Shown piece after piece: positions 33,138-42,780 of a stretch of DNA of 64,000 bases. Position 1 is the stretch's first letter. Every line of letters begins with the position of its first letter. The stretch covers positions 1 through 64,000 of the forward strand of contig CAKUGY010000002.1 of assembly GCA_934654835.1 (NCBI GenBank). The letters run 5' to 3'. Both the position numbers and the translations under genes were made by a program. Source of the DNA: an uncultured Collinsella sp. (lineage in GTDB: Bacteria; Actinomycetota; Coriobacteriia; Coriobacteriales; Coriobacteriaceae). The notes under the pieces were generated by a model, which was not told where the DNA came from, made no database searches, and saw only the letters and a list, made by a program, of their open reading frames with translations.

Positions 33138-33412
33138 TTTGTCTCAATCTGTAACACTAAGGACCGATTTCGATGGCCAAATGTTACAGATTGAGATGCT
33201 TCGGTAGGACTGATTTCGTCTGTCTCGTTCTATAACATCTAGGGGATTAATTCAGGTCTTACTGTTACAGATTAAGATGGTTCGGCAGATTTTCGATTTG
33301 TCTTGCTCTGTAACAGGTGGAGACATTTTGACCGAGTAGTTGTTACAGGTTGAGACAATTCGTGTGGAACCATCTCGCATCCGGTCTGTCGACATAAAAA
33401 GGCGGGGCCACG
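33138..33412. repeat. Direct repeat DR2 flanking the accessory island
   Basis: Second copy of DR1, with the same three 55-bp units (first at 33142-33196). Its right end runs into the glgP terminator, which suggests that this side is the ancestral location and that DR1 was copied together with half of that terminator. Confidence 0.85.
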
Positions 33413-33427
33413 TTTCCGCGACCCCGC
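33396..33427 (-). terminator. Terminator of the malQ-glgP unit
   Basis: On the minus strand GCGGGGTCGCGG and the matching GTGGCCCCGC form a stem with a small loop, followed by TTTTT. Confidence 0.8.
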
Positions 33428-33454
33428 ATCAAGAGGATGGGTGTAGGGAATGGG

Positions 33455-35722
<2,268 letters not shown>

Positions 35723-35771
35723 GTTTCCTCCTGTGATGGGTTGACTACATGTCAGAAATACAAAAGAAGCT

Positions 35772-35801
35772 CGCGCGAGGGGGTTGGGGTTGCCTCGCGC
35801 G
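35772..35801 (-). other. Hairpin between malQ and glgP
   Basis: CGCGCGAGG and CCTCGCGCG form a 9-bp stem with a G/T-rich loop and no T run. It may tune relative expression or mRNA stability. Confidence 0.5.
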
Positions 35802-35851
35802 GGGAAAGCAAACGCGTCCGCACGATGGGGTGGGGTCGGACGCGGTGGCTC

Positions 35852-37357
35852 CTATTGGGGAAGCTCGATTTCGGCTTCCGACGGGATACGGAAGTAGGTT
35901 TCGGTCCAGTCGGTGAGCTTGTGCTCGAGCTCGCGGGTGATGGCGCCATCGAGCATGCGCCAGGTCCAGTTGCCGCCCAGGGTTGCGGGAGTGTTGATGC
36001 GTGCCTCGTTGCCCAGGTTGAGCAGGTCCTGCATGGTGTAGATGCAGGTGTCGCTTACGCTGGCGGCGATGGTGCGGTTGAGCGCGTCGGCCATGGACTC
36101 GCCTGCCTGCTGGTGGGTGTACAGAGCCGCCTGCTCGCGCTGGCGCGGGGTGGCCGTTCCCTCAAACCAGCCGCGAGCCGTCTCGTTGTCATGCGTGCCC
36201 ACATAGGCGACGGTGTTGGCAATGTAGTTGTGCGGCAGGTAGTACGAGTTGGTGCCCTCAAAGGCAAACTGCAGGATCTTCATGCCGGGGAAGCCCGTGG
36301 TGTCGCGCATCTCGATAACGCCGGGGGTGAGGAAGCCCAGGTCTTCGGCGATGATGGGCAGCGTGCCGAGCTTTTCCTCGAGTGCCTTGAAGAGCTGGAG
36401 GCCGGGGCCCTGCGTCCACGAGCCGTAGGAAGAATCGGGCGAGGAGAACGGCACCTCCCAAAAGGCCTCGAAGCCGCGGAAGTGGTCCAGGCGGATGATG
36501 TCGTACATGTCGAGCGCGGCGCGGATGCGGCCCTCCCACCAGGAGAAGCCATCCGCCTCCATGGCGTCCCAGTCGTAGATGGGGTTGCCCCAGTACTGGC
36601 CGGTGGCCGAGAACTGATCGGGCGGCGTGCCGGCGACGCTGACGGGATTGCCGGCGGCGTCGATCTTAAAGAGCTCGGGCGTGGCCCACATCTCGACGGA
36701 GTCGCGCGAGACGTAGATGGGTAGGTCGCCGATGATGAGGATGTCACGCTCGTTGGCGTAGGCCTTCAGACGGCTCCACTGGCGATCGAAGAAGTACTGC
36801 GTCATCTGGTGGTAGAGCATACGCGCAGGATGGTCGGCGCAGACCTTGGCGGAAGCCTCGCCGCGGGTACGGAGCTCCGCGGGCCATTCCCAGAATGCCT
36901 TAAGGCCGCACTCCTCCTTGACGGTCATAAACTCGCAGTAGGGAATGAGCCAGTCCTCGTTGGCCTGGACAAAGTCGTCGAAGTCTGCTGGCTTGTCGGC
37001 GGCAAAGCGCTCGGCGGCGCGGTCGAGAATCTGACGGCGACCGCCAAAGATGGCGCCGTAGTCGACGTTGCTGGGGTCGGAACCCAGATACACGCCGTCG
37101 ATATCGCACTGCTCCAGATAGCCCGCCTCGATGAGTTCGGCGAAGTCGATAAAGTTGGGGTTGCCCGCACGTGCTGAGAACGACTGGTAGGGCGAATCGC
37201 CGTAGCTGGTCGTCGTGAGGGGCAGAATCTGCCAGTAATGTTGTTTGCACGAGGCGAGGAAGTCGACAAAGTCATAGGCATTCCAGCCAAAACCGCCGAT
37301 TCCGTAGGGGCCGGGTAGAGATGAGACGGGCATGAGGACGCCGCTTGCACGCTCCAT
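35852..37357 (-). CDS. malQ: 4-alpha-glucanotransferase
   Basis: Disproportionating enzyme of glycoside hydrolase family 77 that lengthens maltodextrins for the phosphorylase. Typical motifs are RASGVLMPVSSLPGPYGIG at the N-terminus, ILIIGDLPIYVSRDSVEMW, IRLDHFRGFEAFWEVP (catalytic Asp) and YVGTHDNETARGWF. ATG 37357 is chosen because the family begins there; in-frame GTG 37369 and TTG 37435 are alternatives. The promoter upstream carries a TTGTTTAAACAT operator and the shared activator palindrome, joining this unit to the ABC importer regulon. Confidence 0.94.
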   Translation of the reverse strand: MERASGVLMPVSSLPGPYGIGGFGWNAYDFVDFLASCKQHYWQILPLTTTSYGDSPYQSFSARAGNPNFIDFAELIEAGYLEQCDIDGVYLGSDPSNVDYGAIFGGRRQILDRAAERFAADKPADFDDFVQANEDWLIPYCEFMTVKEECGLKAFWEWPAELRTRGEASAKVCADHPARMLYHQMTQYFFDRQWSRLKAYANERDILIIGDLPIYVSRDSVEMWATPELFKIDAAGNPVSVAGTPPDQFSATGQYWGNPIYDWDAMEADGFSWWEGRIRAALDMYDIIRLDHFRGFEAFWEVPFSSPDSSYGSWTQGPGLQLFKALEEKLGTLPIIAEDLGFLTPGVIEMRDTTGFPGMKILQFAFEGTNSYYLPHNYIANTVAYVGTHDNETARGWFEGTATPRQREQAALYTHQQAGESMADALNRTIAASVSDTCIYTMQDLLNLGNEARINTPATLGGNWTWRMLDGAITRELEHKLTDWTETYFRIPSEAEIELPQ

Positions 37358-37442
37358 GAATGCGCTCACCAACCTTCTTGTTGTGGGGTCGGCCTGCCGA
37401 TGAGCATGCAGTCCGCCTCCGAGCTTCCAATTCAATACGCCT

Positions 37443-37467
37443 ATTGTAAAACAAGTTGTTTAAACAT
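37443..37467 (-). promoter_or_regulatory. malQ promoter -10 box and operator
   Basis: On the minus strand TACAAT (37448-37443) is the likely -10. TTGTTTAAACAT in palindromic form at 37456-37467 overlaps the -35 region and matches the TreR-like operator set. Confidence 0.55.
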
Positions 37468-37498
37468 GTATAGGCAAGATAAAAAAGTTAGCCGATTT

Positions 37499-37510
37499 TC
37501 GGTGAATGGT
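37499..37510 (-). promoter_or_regulatory. Candidate activator site ACCATTCACCGA (malQ)
   Basis: Centre 68.5 bp upstream of the inferred malQ start, the same distance as in four other sugar promoters of this window. Confidence 0.5.
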
Positions 37511-37521
37511 TACATGCCATG

Positions 37522-37557
37522 AAAAAAGCCCCGACCTCACAACGTGAGACCGGGGCT
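37522..37557 (-). terminator. Terminator of galE
   Basis: Stem AGCCCCGACCTCAC with GTGAGACCGGGGCT (one mismatch), loop of three bases, and on the minus strand a T6 run. Confidence 0.88.
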
Positions 37558-37580
37558 CAAAATCTACCGCGGGGGAGTGG

Positions 37581-38642
37581 CTACTCGGCGTCAGCGAAAC
37601 CGTTGGGGTTGTGGCTCTGCCAGTTCCAGCTATCGCGGCACATGTCCGCGATGTCGTACTGGGCCTTCCAGCCCATCATGCGCTCGGCCTTGGAGGCATC
37701 GCACCAGTTGGCGGCGATGTCGCCGGCGCGGCGCTCGCGAATCACGTAGGGCAGCTCCTTGCCGCAGGCCTTGGAGAAGGCGGCGACGACCTCGAGCACC
37801 GAGGTGCCGGTGCCGGTGCCCAGGTTGAAGATCTCGACGCCGGTCTTGCCGTTCATCCAGTTAAGCGCGGCAACGTGGCCCGATGCCAGGTCGCACACGT
37901 GGATGTAGTCGCGCACGCCGGTGCCGTCGGGGGTGGGGTAGTCGTTGCCAAAGACCTGAACGGCCTCGAGCTTACCGACGGCGACCTGGGCAACGTAGGG
38001 CACCAGGTTGTTGGGGATACCCTTGGGGTCCTCGCCGATCAAGCCCGACGGATGGGCGCCGATGGGGTTGAAGTAACGGAGCAGCACGACGTCCCACTCG
38101 GGATCGGCGGTATGGACGTCCATAAGGATCTGCTCGATCATCCACTTGGTCCAACCATAGGGGTTGGTCGCGGGCTTCTTGGGGTCCTCCTCGGTGACGG
38201 GCGGGTTATCCGGATCGCCGTAGACGGTCGAGGAGCTCGAGAAGATGATGGACTTGCAGCCATGGTTGCGCATGACGTCGACAAGCACCAGGGTGTTCTC
38301 GATGTTGTTGTGGTAGTACTCGACGGGCTTGCTCACCGACTCGCCGACGGCCTTAAAGCCGGCAAAATGGATGACGCGATCGATCTGATGGGTATCGAAG
38401 ATCTTGTTCATGGCCTCGCGGTCGAGCACGTTGGCCTCGTAGAAGGTGAGGTTCTTGGCGGCCTCTTTGCCCACGATGGTCTTGACGCGGTCGACAGCGA
38501 CAGCGCTGGAGTTGGAGAGGTCATCGACGATGACGACCTGGTAGCCGCCCTCGAGCAGCTGAACGACGGTGTGCGAGCCGATAAAGCCGGCGCCACCGGT
38601 AACGAGGACGCAGGTGTCTTTGGGGTCGAGTGCTTTGGACAT
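37581..38642 (-). CDS. galE: UDP-glucose 4-epimerase
   Basis: Interconverts UDP-glucose and UDP-galactose, cytosolic, using bound NAD. The N-terminal Rossmann motif is VLVTGGAGFIGSH; the catalytic pair is SSSTVYGD with NPYGWTKWMIE (Y-x3-K); LRYFNPIGAHPSG is also typical. ATG 38642 with AGGAG six bases upstream is the start, rather than the in-frame codon at 38705. Length 353. It follows no other galactose gene here and has its own terminator. Confidence 0.95.
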   Translation of the reverse strand: MSKALDPKDTCVLVTGGAGFIGSHTVVQLLEGGYQVVIVDDLSNSSAVAVDRVKTIVGKEAAKNLTFYEANVLDREAMNKIFDTHQIDRVIHFAGFKAVGESVSKPVEYYHNNIENTLVLVDVMRNHGCKSIIFSSSSTVYGDPDNPPVTEEDPKKPATNPYGWTKWMIEQILMDVHTADPEWDVVLLRYFNPIGAHPSGLIGEDPKGIPNNLVPYVAQVAVGKLEAVQVFGNDYPTPDGTGVRDYIHVCDLASGHVAALNWMNGKTGVEIFNLGTGTGTSVLEVVAAFSKACGKELPYVIRERRAGDIAANWCDASKAERMMGWKAQYDIADMCRDSWNWQSHNPNGFADAE

Positions 38643-38913
38643 GTAGTCTCCTATCGAATCAGGAACACTTCCTGAGGGGAGTATAGCGCAGGTAGGGACG
38701 CTCAAAACGCGCGCGGCAGGAAAAGCAGACGATTATGTTAACGTACTCATAATAGAGTTCGCACGCTGTACCATCTCTTTGACATATGCTTGTAAGCCGC
38801 TGACCGCCGACCATATGGTTTGCTGCCGTTCGTGGAAATCGTTGGGACGCGTCGGATGTGCGCTAATATGTATGCGTTGAGCGACATATAAATAAACATG
38901 TAACGGAGTAGAT

Positions 38914-40122
38914 ATGTCACCAAACAGCGATTCCATCCTTTCCCAGGAGCTTTCGCGCCGTACCGCCCTTAAGGCCCTGTTCGGCGCCGCTTCTGCGGCC
39001 GTTCTTTTTGGTCTGCCCACCCGCGCCCATGCGGCCGAGGCCACCAAGGAGACCACCGACAAACTCAATGCGGCCCAGGCCCAGCTCGATGAGGTCCAGG
39101 CCCAACTCGACAGCATCGCAAATGAATACGCTGCGCTGGCCAACAAGAATGCCCAGACCCTCAACGATATCGAGGGCGTGCAGGGCCAGATTGACGACAC
39201 GCAGACGCAGATTGACGAAAAGAAGGCCGAGCTCAAAAAGAAACGCGGCGATCTTTCCGATCGCGTTTCGGCCAGCTATAAGTCGGGCGGCACCAACGTT
39301 CTGTCGCTGCTGCTGGCCTCTGGTTCGTTTGAGGAGCTCGTTGCCAACGCGCACTACGTCGAGAAGATCAACAAGAGCGACCGCGATGCCATCGAGGACA
39401 TCCAGACCATTCAAGAAGAGCTCGATGCGCAAAAGACCGAGCTCGAGTCGCAGAAGGCCGACCTGGAGAAGCTCAAGGACCAGCAGACTGCTCAGATGCA
39501 GGACATGCAGGCCAAGCAGCAAGAGGTCCAGACCGTACTGAGCGGTCTTTCCGACGACGTCAAGGAGCTCATGGCTCAGCGCGATTCCGAGATTCTCGCT
39601 GCCGCCCAGGCCGAGGAGGCTGCCAGGAAGGCTGCCGCTGCCGCCGCGGCCGCCGCGAACAAGAACAATTCCAGCTCGGGTGGTTCGAGCTCGGGCGGTG
39701 GATCGTATGCCCCCGGAACTCCGCAGCAAAATGCCGGCTCGGGCAAGCAGCAGGCCGTCGTCAACGCGTGCTACTCCACGCCTTCGCCTGGTCAGAACTG
39801 GTGCGCGGCGTGGGTGACCAACGTCTTCCGCAACGCCGGCGTGGGCTACTTTGGTGGCAACGCGTGCGATATGTTTAACGCCTGGTGCTACAGCTCCGAT
39901 CGCTCGGCACTGCAGGTGGGCATGATCGTCGCCGACTCGTCGCACAGTGGTACCGGCACGCCGGGTCTGCTGTATGGCCACGTGGGTATCTACATTGGCG
40001 GCGGCATCGTTATGAGTAACGAGGGCCCCATTACGTCGAGGTCGCTTGATTCGTTTATTAGCTTCTATGGTACGGGCTCTGGCGTGCGCTGGGGCTGGCT
40101 TGGCGGTGTGGTGCTGTCGTAG
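38914..40122 (+). CDS. Secreted coiled-coil protein with CHAP/NlpC-type peptidase domain
   Basis: A 402-residue wall-acting protein of the PcsB type. The N-terminus has RRTALKALFGAASAAVLFGL and a signal cleavage region near PTRAHAA. Residues ~45-235 are a coiled coil with repeats of QAQLDEVQAQLDS type. An Ala/Ser/Gly linker follows, then a C-terminal domain with Cys in QNWCAAWVTNVF, His in YGHVGIYIGGG and a downstream NEG, a cysteine peptidase or amidase triad. It probably cleaves peptidoglycan at division. RBS ACGGAG precedes the ATG. Single-gene unit with its own terminator. Confidence 0.87.
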   Translation: MSPNSDSILSQELSRRTALKALFGAASAAVLFGLPTRAHAAEATKETTDKLNAAQAQLDEVQAQLDSIANEYAALANKNAQTLNDIEGVQGQIDDTQTQIDEKKAELKKKRGDLSDRVSASYKSGGTNVLSLLLASGSFEELVANAHYVEKINKSDRDAIEDIQTIQEELDAQKTELESQKADLEKLKDQQTAQMQDMQAKQQEVQTVLSGLSDDVKELMAQRDSEILAAAQAEEAARKAAAAAAAAANKNNSSSGGSSSGGGSYAPGTPQQNAGSGKQQAVVNACYSTPSPGQNWCAAWVTNVFRNAGVGYFGGNACDMFNAWCYSSDRSALQVGMIVADSSHSGTGTPGLLYGHVGIYIGGGIVMSNEGPITSRSLDSFISFYGTGSGVRWGWLGGVVLS

Positions 40123-40131
40123 CTGTAGGTT

Positions 40132-40267
40132 GGGCTGCGTGCCCGTCCGCAATATATTTGATTGCCTGCTCGGGCAGTCCTGCGCAAGACGAAGGCCACA
40201 TTAAGTGGCCTTCTTTGCGTGCGGAACTCGCGATCAATCAAATATATTGCGGGCGGGCACGCGGCCC
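40132..40267. repeat. Long hairpin element, family 1, copy D
   Basis: Arms 40132-40164 and 40235-40267 are 33-bp inverted repeats with two mismatches that would still be G-U pairs in one RNA orientation. The core has CAGTCCTGC, GGCCACATTAAGTGGCC and GTGCGGAACTCGCGA. It begins 9 bases after a gene end. Confidence 0.85.
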
Positions 40268-40320
40268 TCTCGGGTCCAACACGCTGCACAACGGACTGGG
40301 TTAGCTGAATAAATATGGTG

Positions 40321-40347
40321 AAGGCCCCTTTCGGGGCCTTCTTTTTA
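40321..40347 (+). terminator. Terminator after the CHAP-domain gene
   Basis: GAAGGCCCC and GGGGCCTTC around a four-base loop, followed by T5. It overlaps the last bases of murB on the other strand. Confidence 0.85.
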
Positions 40348-41307
40348 GAGGAATTCGCCTACTTGGTGGACTTCGGGTTCTAGGTCTACGTCGAACTGGT
40401 CCTTAACGGTTGTTTGGATGTGGCGGATGAGTTCGTCGACGTCGGCTGCGGTGGCGTGGTCGGCGTTGACGATGAAGCCGCAGTGCTTTTCGCTCACCTG
40501 GGCGCCGCCGATAGCGTGGCCGCGCAGACCGGCGTCCATGATGAGCTTGCCGGCAAAGTAGCCCTCGGGGCGCTTGAAGGTGGAACCGGCGCTTGGCATG
40601 TCGAGCGGCTGCTTGTCCTCGCGGCGCTGGCGGTAATCGTCCATGTCGGCCTTGATCATCGCGGCGTTGCCCGGGGCGAGGTTGAAGGTTGCCGAGAGTA
40701 CGATAAAGCCGTCGTCGGCGATGCGGCTTTTGCGATAGCCCAGGTTGAGCTCATCGACATCGAACTCGATGATGTTGCCGCTGCCGCGGGTACCGTCGTC
40801 GAGGACGCGCGCGGGCTTGTAGACGCGCACAGACTCCAGCACATCTGCCATGCAGGCACCGTAGGCGCCGGCGTTCATGTAGCAGGCGCCGCCGACCGAT
40901 CCGGGGATGCCCGAGATGGGCTCCATGCCGGTGAGGCCGGCCTCGGCTGCCGCGGTCGCAACATTCGAGAGCAGCGCGCCTGCTGCGGCCGTGACATGTG
41001 TGCCGTCGACGGTAATGTCGGAGAGGCCTTCGCCCAGTGCCACGACGACGCCGCGGATGCCCTTGTCGCCGACGAGCAGGTCGGAGCCGTTGCCCACGAT
41101 AGTGAGCGGTAGGTCGCAGCGATAGCAGGTGTCGAGCGTGGCGACAAGGCCCTGCTCGGTATCGGGCGTAACAAAGACGTCTGCTGGACCGCCGATCTTA
41201 AACGTGGTGTGATCGCGCATGGGCTCGCTCATGAGTACGTTGTCCTCGCCGGCAACACCGGCGAGCGCGCAGAGCAGGTCTTCGTTAAAAAAGTCGTTCT
41301 CGTGCAT
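40345..41307 (-). CDS. murB: UDP-N-acetylenolpyruvoylglucosamine reductase
   Basis: FAD- and NADPH-dependent second step of UDP-MurNAc synthesis. The FAD-binding motif HTTFKIGGPADVFV is near residue 34, LTIVGNGSDLLVGDKG near 80, GIPGSVGGACYMNAGAYG near 125, and the C-terminal catalytic Glu is in ISEKHCGF-type context (VSEKHCGFIVNADHAT). ATG 41307 with AAGG upstream is preferred to ATG 41352, which lacks a ribosome site. Length 320. It stands alone, convergent with the CHAP gene. Confidence 0.93.
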   Translation of the reverse strand: MHENDFFNEDLLCALAGVAGEDNVLMSEPMRDHTTFKIGGPADVFVTPDTEQGLVATLDTCYRCDLPLTIVGNGSDLLVGDKGIRGVVVALGEGLSDITVDGTHVTAAAGALLSNVATAAAEAGLTGMEPISGIPGSVGGACYMNAGAYGACMADVLESVRVYKPARVLDDGTRGSGNIIEFDVDELNLGYRKSRIADDGFIVLSATFNLAPGNAAMIKADMDDYRQRREDKQPLDMPSAGSTFKRPEGYFAGKLIMDAGLRGHAIGGAQVSEKHCGFIVNADHATAADVDELIRHIQTTVKDQFDVDLEPEVHQVGEFL

Positions 41308-41374
41308 ACGAATATCCGCCTTATGGTGGTCGTTTTCATCAATCGAATGCAATATACCCTACCTGGATGGATTT

Positions 41375-41436
41375 GGTGCAAAGTAACCTGACCCCAATGC
41401 ACCACATGGTGCAAAGGGGTCAGGTTACTTTGCACC
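41375..41436. repeat. Perfect 21-bp inverted repeat with nested hairpin
   Basis: Arms GGTGCAAAGTAACCTGACC(CC) at 41375-41395 and their complement at 41416-41436. The 20-base spacer itself contains TGCACC-ACAT-GGTGCA. It lies between divergent murB and the LacI gene. It belongs to no other repeat family in this window. Confidence 0.8.
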
Positions 41437-41454
41437 AATCGCGGCGATAAAACA

Positions 41455-41466
41455 GCCGTCTACCGG
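41455..41466 (+). promoter_or_regulatory. Candidate activator site GCCGTCTACCGG (lacI-type gene)
   Basis: Centre 58.5 bp upstream of the start inferred from TATACT at 41507-41512, one helical turn closer than the other sites of this set. Confidence 0.4.
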
Positions 41467-41547
41467 ATTGGTAAAGTGTTTATCATCGAGGTAAAGGGGC
41501 AGTCGCTATACTTTCAAGAGATTGCGTGTATACCCGGAAGGAGCGAG

Positions 41548-42576
41548 ATGGCCAACAAAGTCACCCTCAAGCAGATCGCCCAGGAGGTGGGGCTTTCCCC
41601 CTCGTCGGTCTCGCTGGTGCTCAACAATCGGCCCTGTCGCATTTCGGAAGAAAACCGCAAGCTCATCAAGGAAGTCGCGGCACGCAACCACTATGTCCCC
41701 AACCAGATCGCGCGCAGCCTGGTCATGCGAGAGTCGCGCACGCTGGGCCTTATCGTCCCCAACATCGAGAGCCGATTTTTTGCCTCGCTCGCTGGCAGCC
41801 TGGAAAAGCGCTGCCGCGAGGACGGCTACGCGCTCTTTATTACCAGCTCGGGCGGAAGCGCTGAGGACGATCTGGAGCTCCTGCGCCAACTGGTGACCCG
41901 TGGCGTCGATGGTGTATTTCTGGTCGTGGGCGACGAGTTCTCGGATGACCGTGCCCTGCGCGAAGAGGTCAGCCATCTGCCCATCCCGGCCGTGATGGTC
42001 GACCGCGCCATTGAGGGGCTCGAGTGCGACAAGGTGATGTTCGACCACGAGATGGGCGGCTATATGGCTACGCGCTATCTGGTTGAGCAGGGCCATCGTC
42101 GCATTGCCTGTCTTGTTAACGCGCGCCGTTCCAATACGGGTCGTAAACGTCTTGCCGGCTACGAGCGTGCACTGCGCGAGGTGGGGCTGCCCATCGATGC
42201 GCGCTTGGAGTTTGAGAGCGAGTACTACATTCCGAGTGCCTACGAGGCCTCGGAGGCGGTGCTTGCGACCGATGCCACCGCTGTGTTCGCAAGCTCGGAC
42301 AACATTGCGCTGGGCTTGCTCAAGCGTCTGCACGAGATGGGGAAGAGTATTCCGGGCGATATCTCGGTCGTAAGCTATGACAACTCGGCAGCCGACGTTC
42401 TCTTTGAGCCGGCGTTGACCGCGATCGAGCAGGACCCCGGCGTGCTTGCCGAACACGCTTTTGGCTGCATGTCCAAGCGCCTTGCCGGTAAGGGTGGCAG
42501 GCGTGCCGAAGAGGTCGTTTTGGAGCCTGCGCTCATCGTAAAGGGCAGCGTGCTCAATCTTACTAAACACAACTAA
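41548..42576 (+). CDS. LacI-family transcriptional regulator
   Basis: A 342-residue repressor-type protein. The N-terminal helix-turn-helix is VTLKQIAQEVGLSPSSVSLVL, followed by the hinge region and a periplasmic-binding-protein-like sugar domain (TLGLIVPNIESRFFASLAGS; DISVVSYDNSAADVLFEPALTAIEQ). ATG 41548 with AAGGAG upstream fits the family start, not the ORF start at 41476. It precedes xfp, whose promoter carries two TAAAACGTTTTA-type palindromes typical of LacI operators, so it probably controls phosphoketolase. The effector is unknown. Confidence 0.92.
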   Translation: MANKVTLKQIAQEVGLSPSSVSLVLNNRPCRISEENRKLIKEVAARNHYVPNQIARSLVMRESRTLGLIVPNIESRFFASLAGSLEKRCREDGYALFITSSGGSAEDDLELLRQLVTRGVDGVFLVVGDEFSDDRALREEVSHLPIPAVMVDRAIEGLECDKVMFDHEMGGYMATRYLVEQGHRRIACLVNARRSNTGRKRLAGYERALREVGLPIDARLEFESEYYIPSAYEASEAVLATDATAVFASSDNIALGLLKRLHEMGKSIPGDISVVSYDNSAADVLFEPALTAIEQDPGVLAEHAFGCMSKRLAGKGGRRAEEVVLEPALIVKGSVLNLTKHN

Positions 42577-42585
42577 ACACGTTTA
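42574..42585. promoter_or_regulatory. Palindrome TAAACACGTTTA at the end of the LacI gene
   Basis: It resembles the two xfp operators (TAAAACGTTTTA) and lies about 120 bp upstream of them. It might be an auxiliary operator. Confidence 0.35.
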
Positions 42586-42678
42586 CCAATTCGCAGAGAT
42601 CGATTGTGGAGCACCTGTGACAGACAATGCCGCAGGTGAGTGTCCAGTTTTGCCGAGCCGCATGATAGATAGCGATGA

Positions 42679-42722
42679 TAAAACGTTTTTTCACCACGAT
42701 AAAACGTTTTAGCAAATATACT
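42679..42722 (+). promoter_or_regulatory. xfp promoter with two LacI-type operators
   Basis: TAAAACGTTTTT (42679-42690) and TAAAACGTTTTA (42700-42711) are 21 bp apart, two helical turns, on the same DNA face. TATACT at 42717-42722 is the likely -10, so the second operator covers the -35/-10 spacer. Confidence 0.7.
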
Positions 42723-42780
42723 AGTCCCAACGAAAGGTTGCCGTATCGGAGGGCGACCGCGCAGCGAAGGGACATAAACA

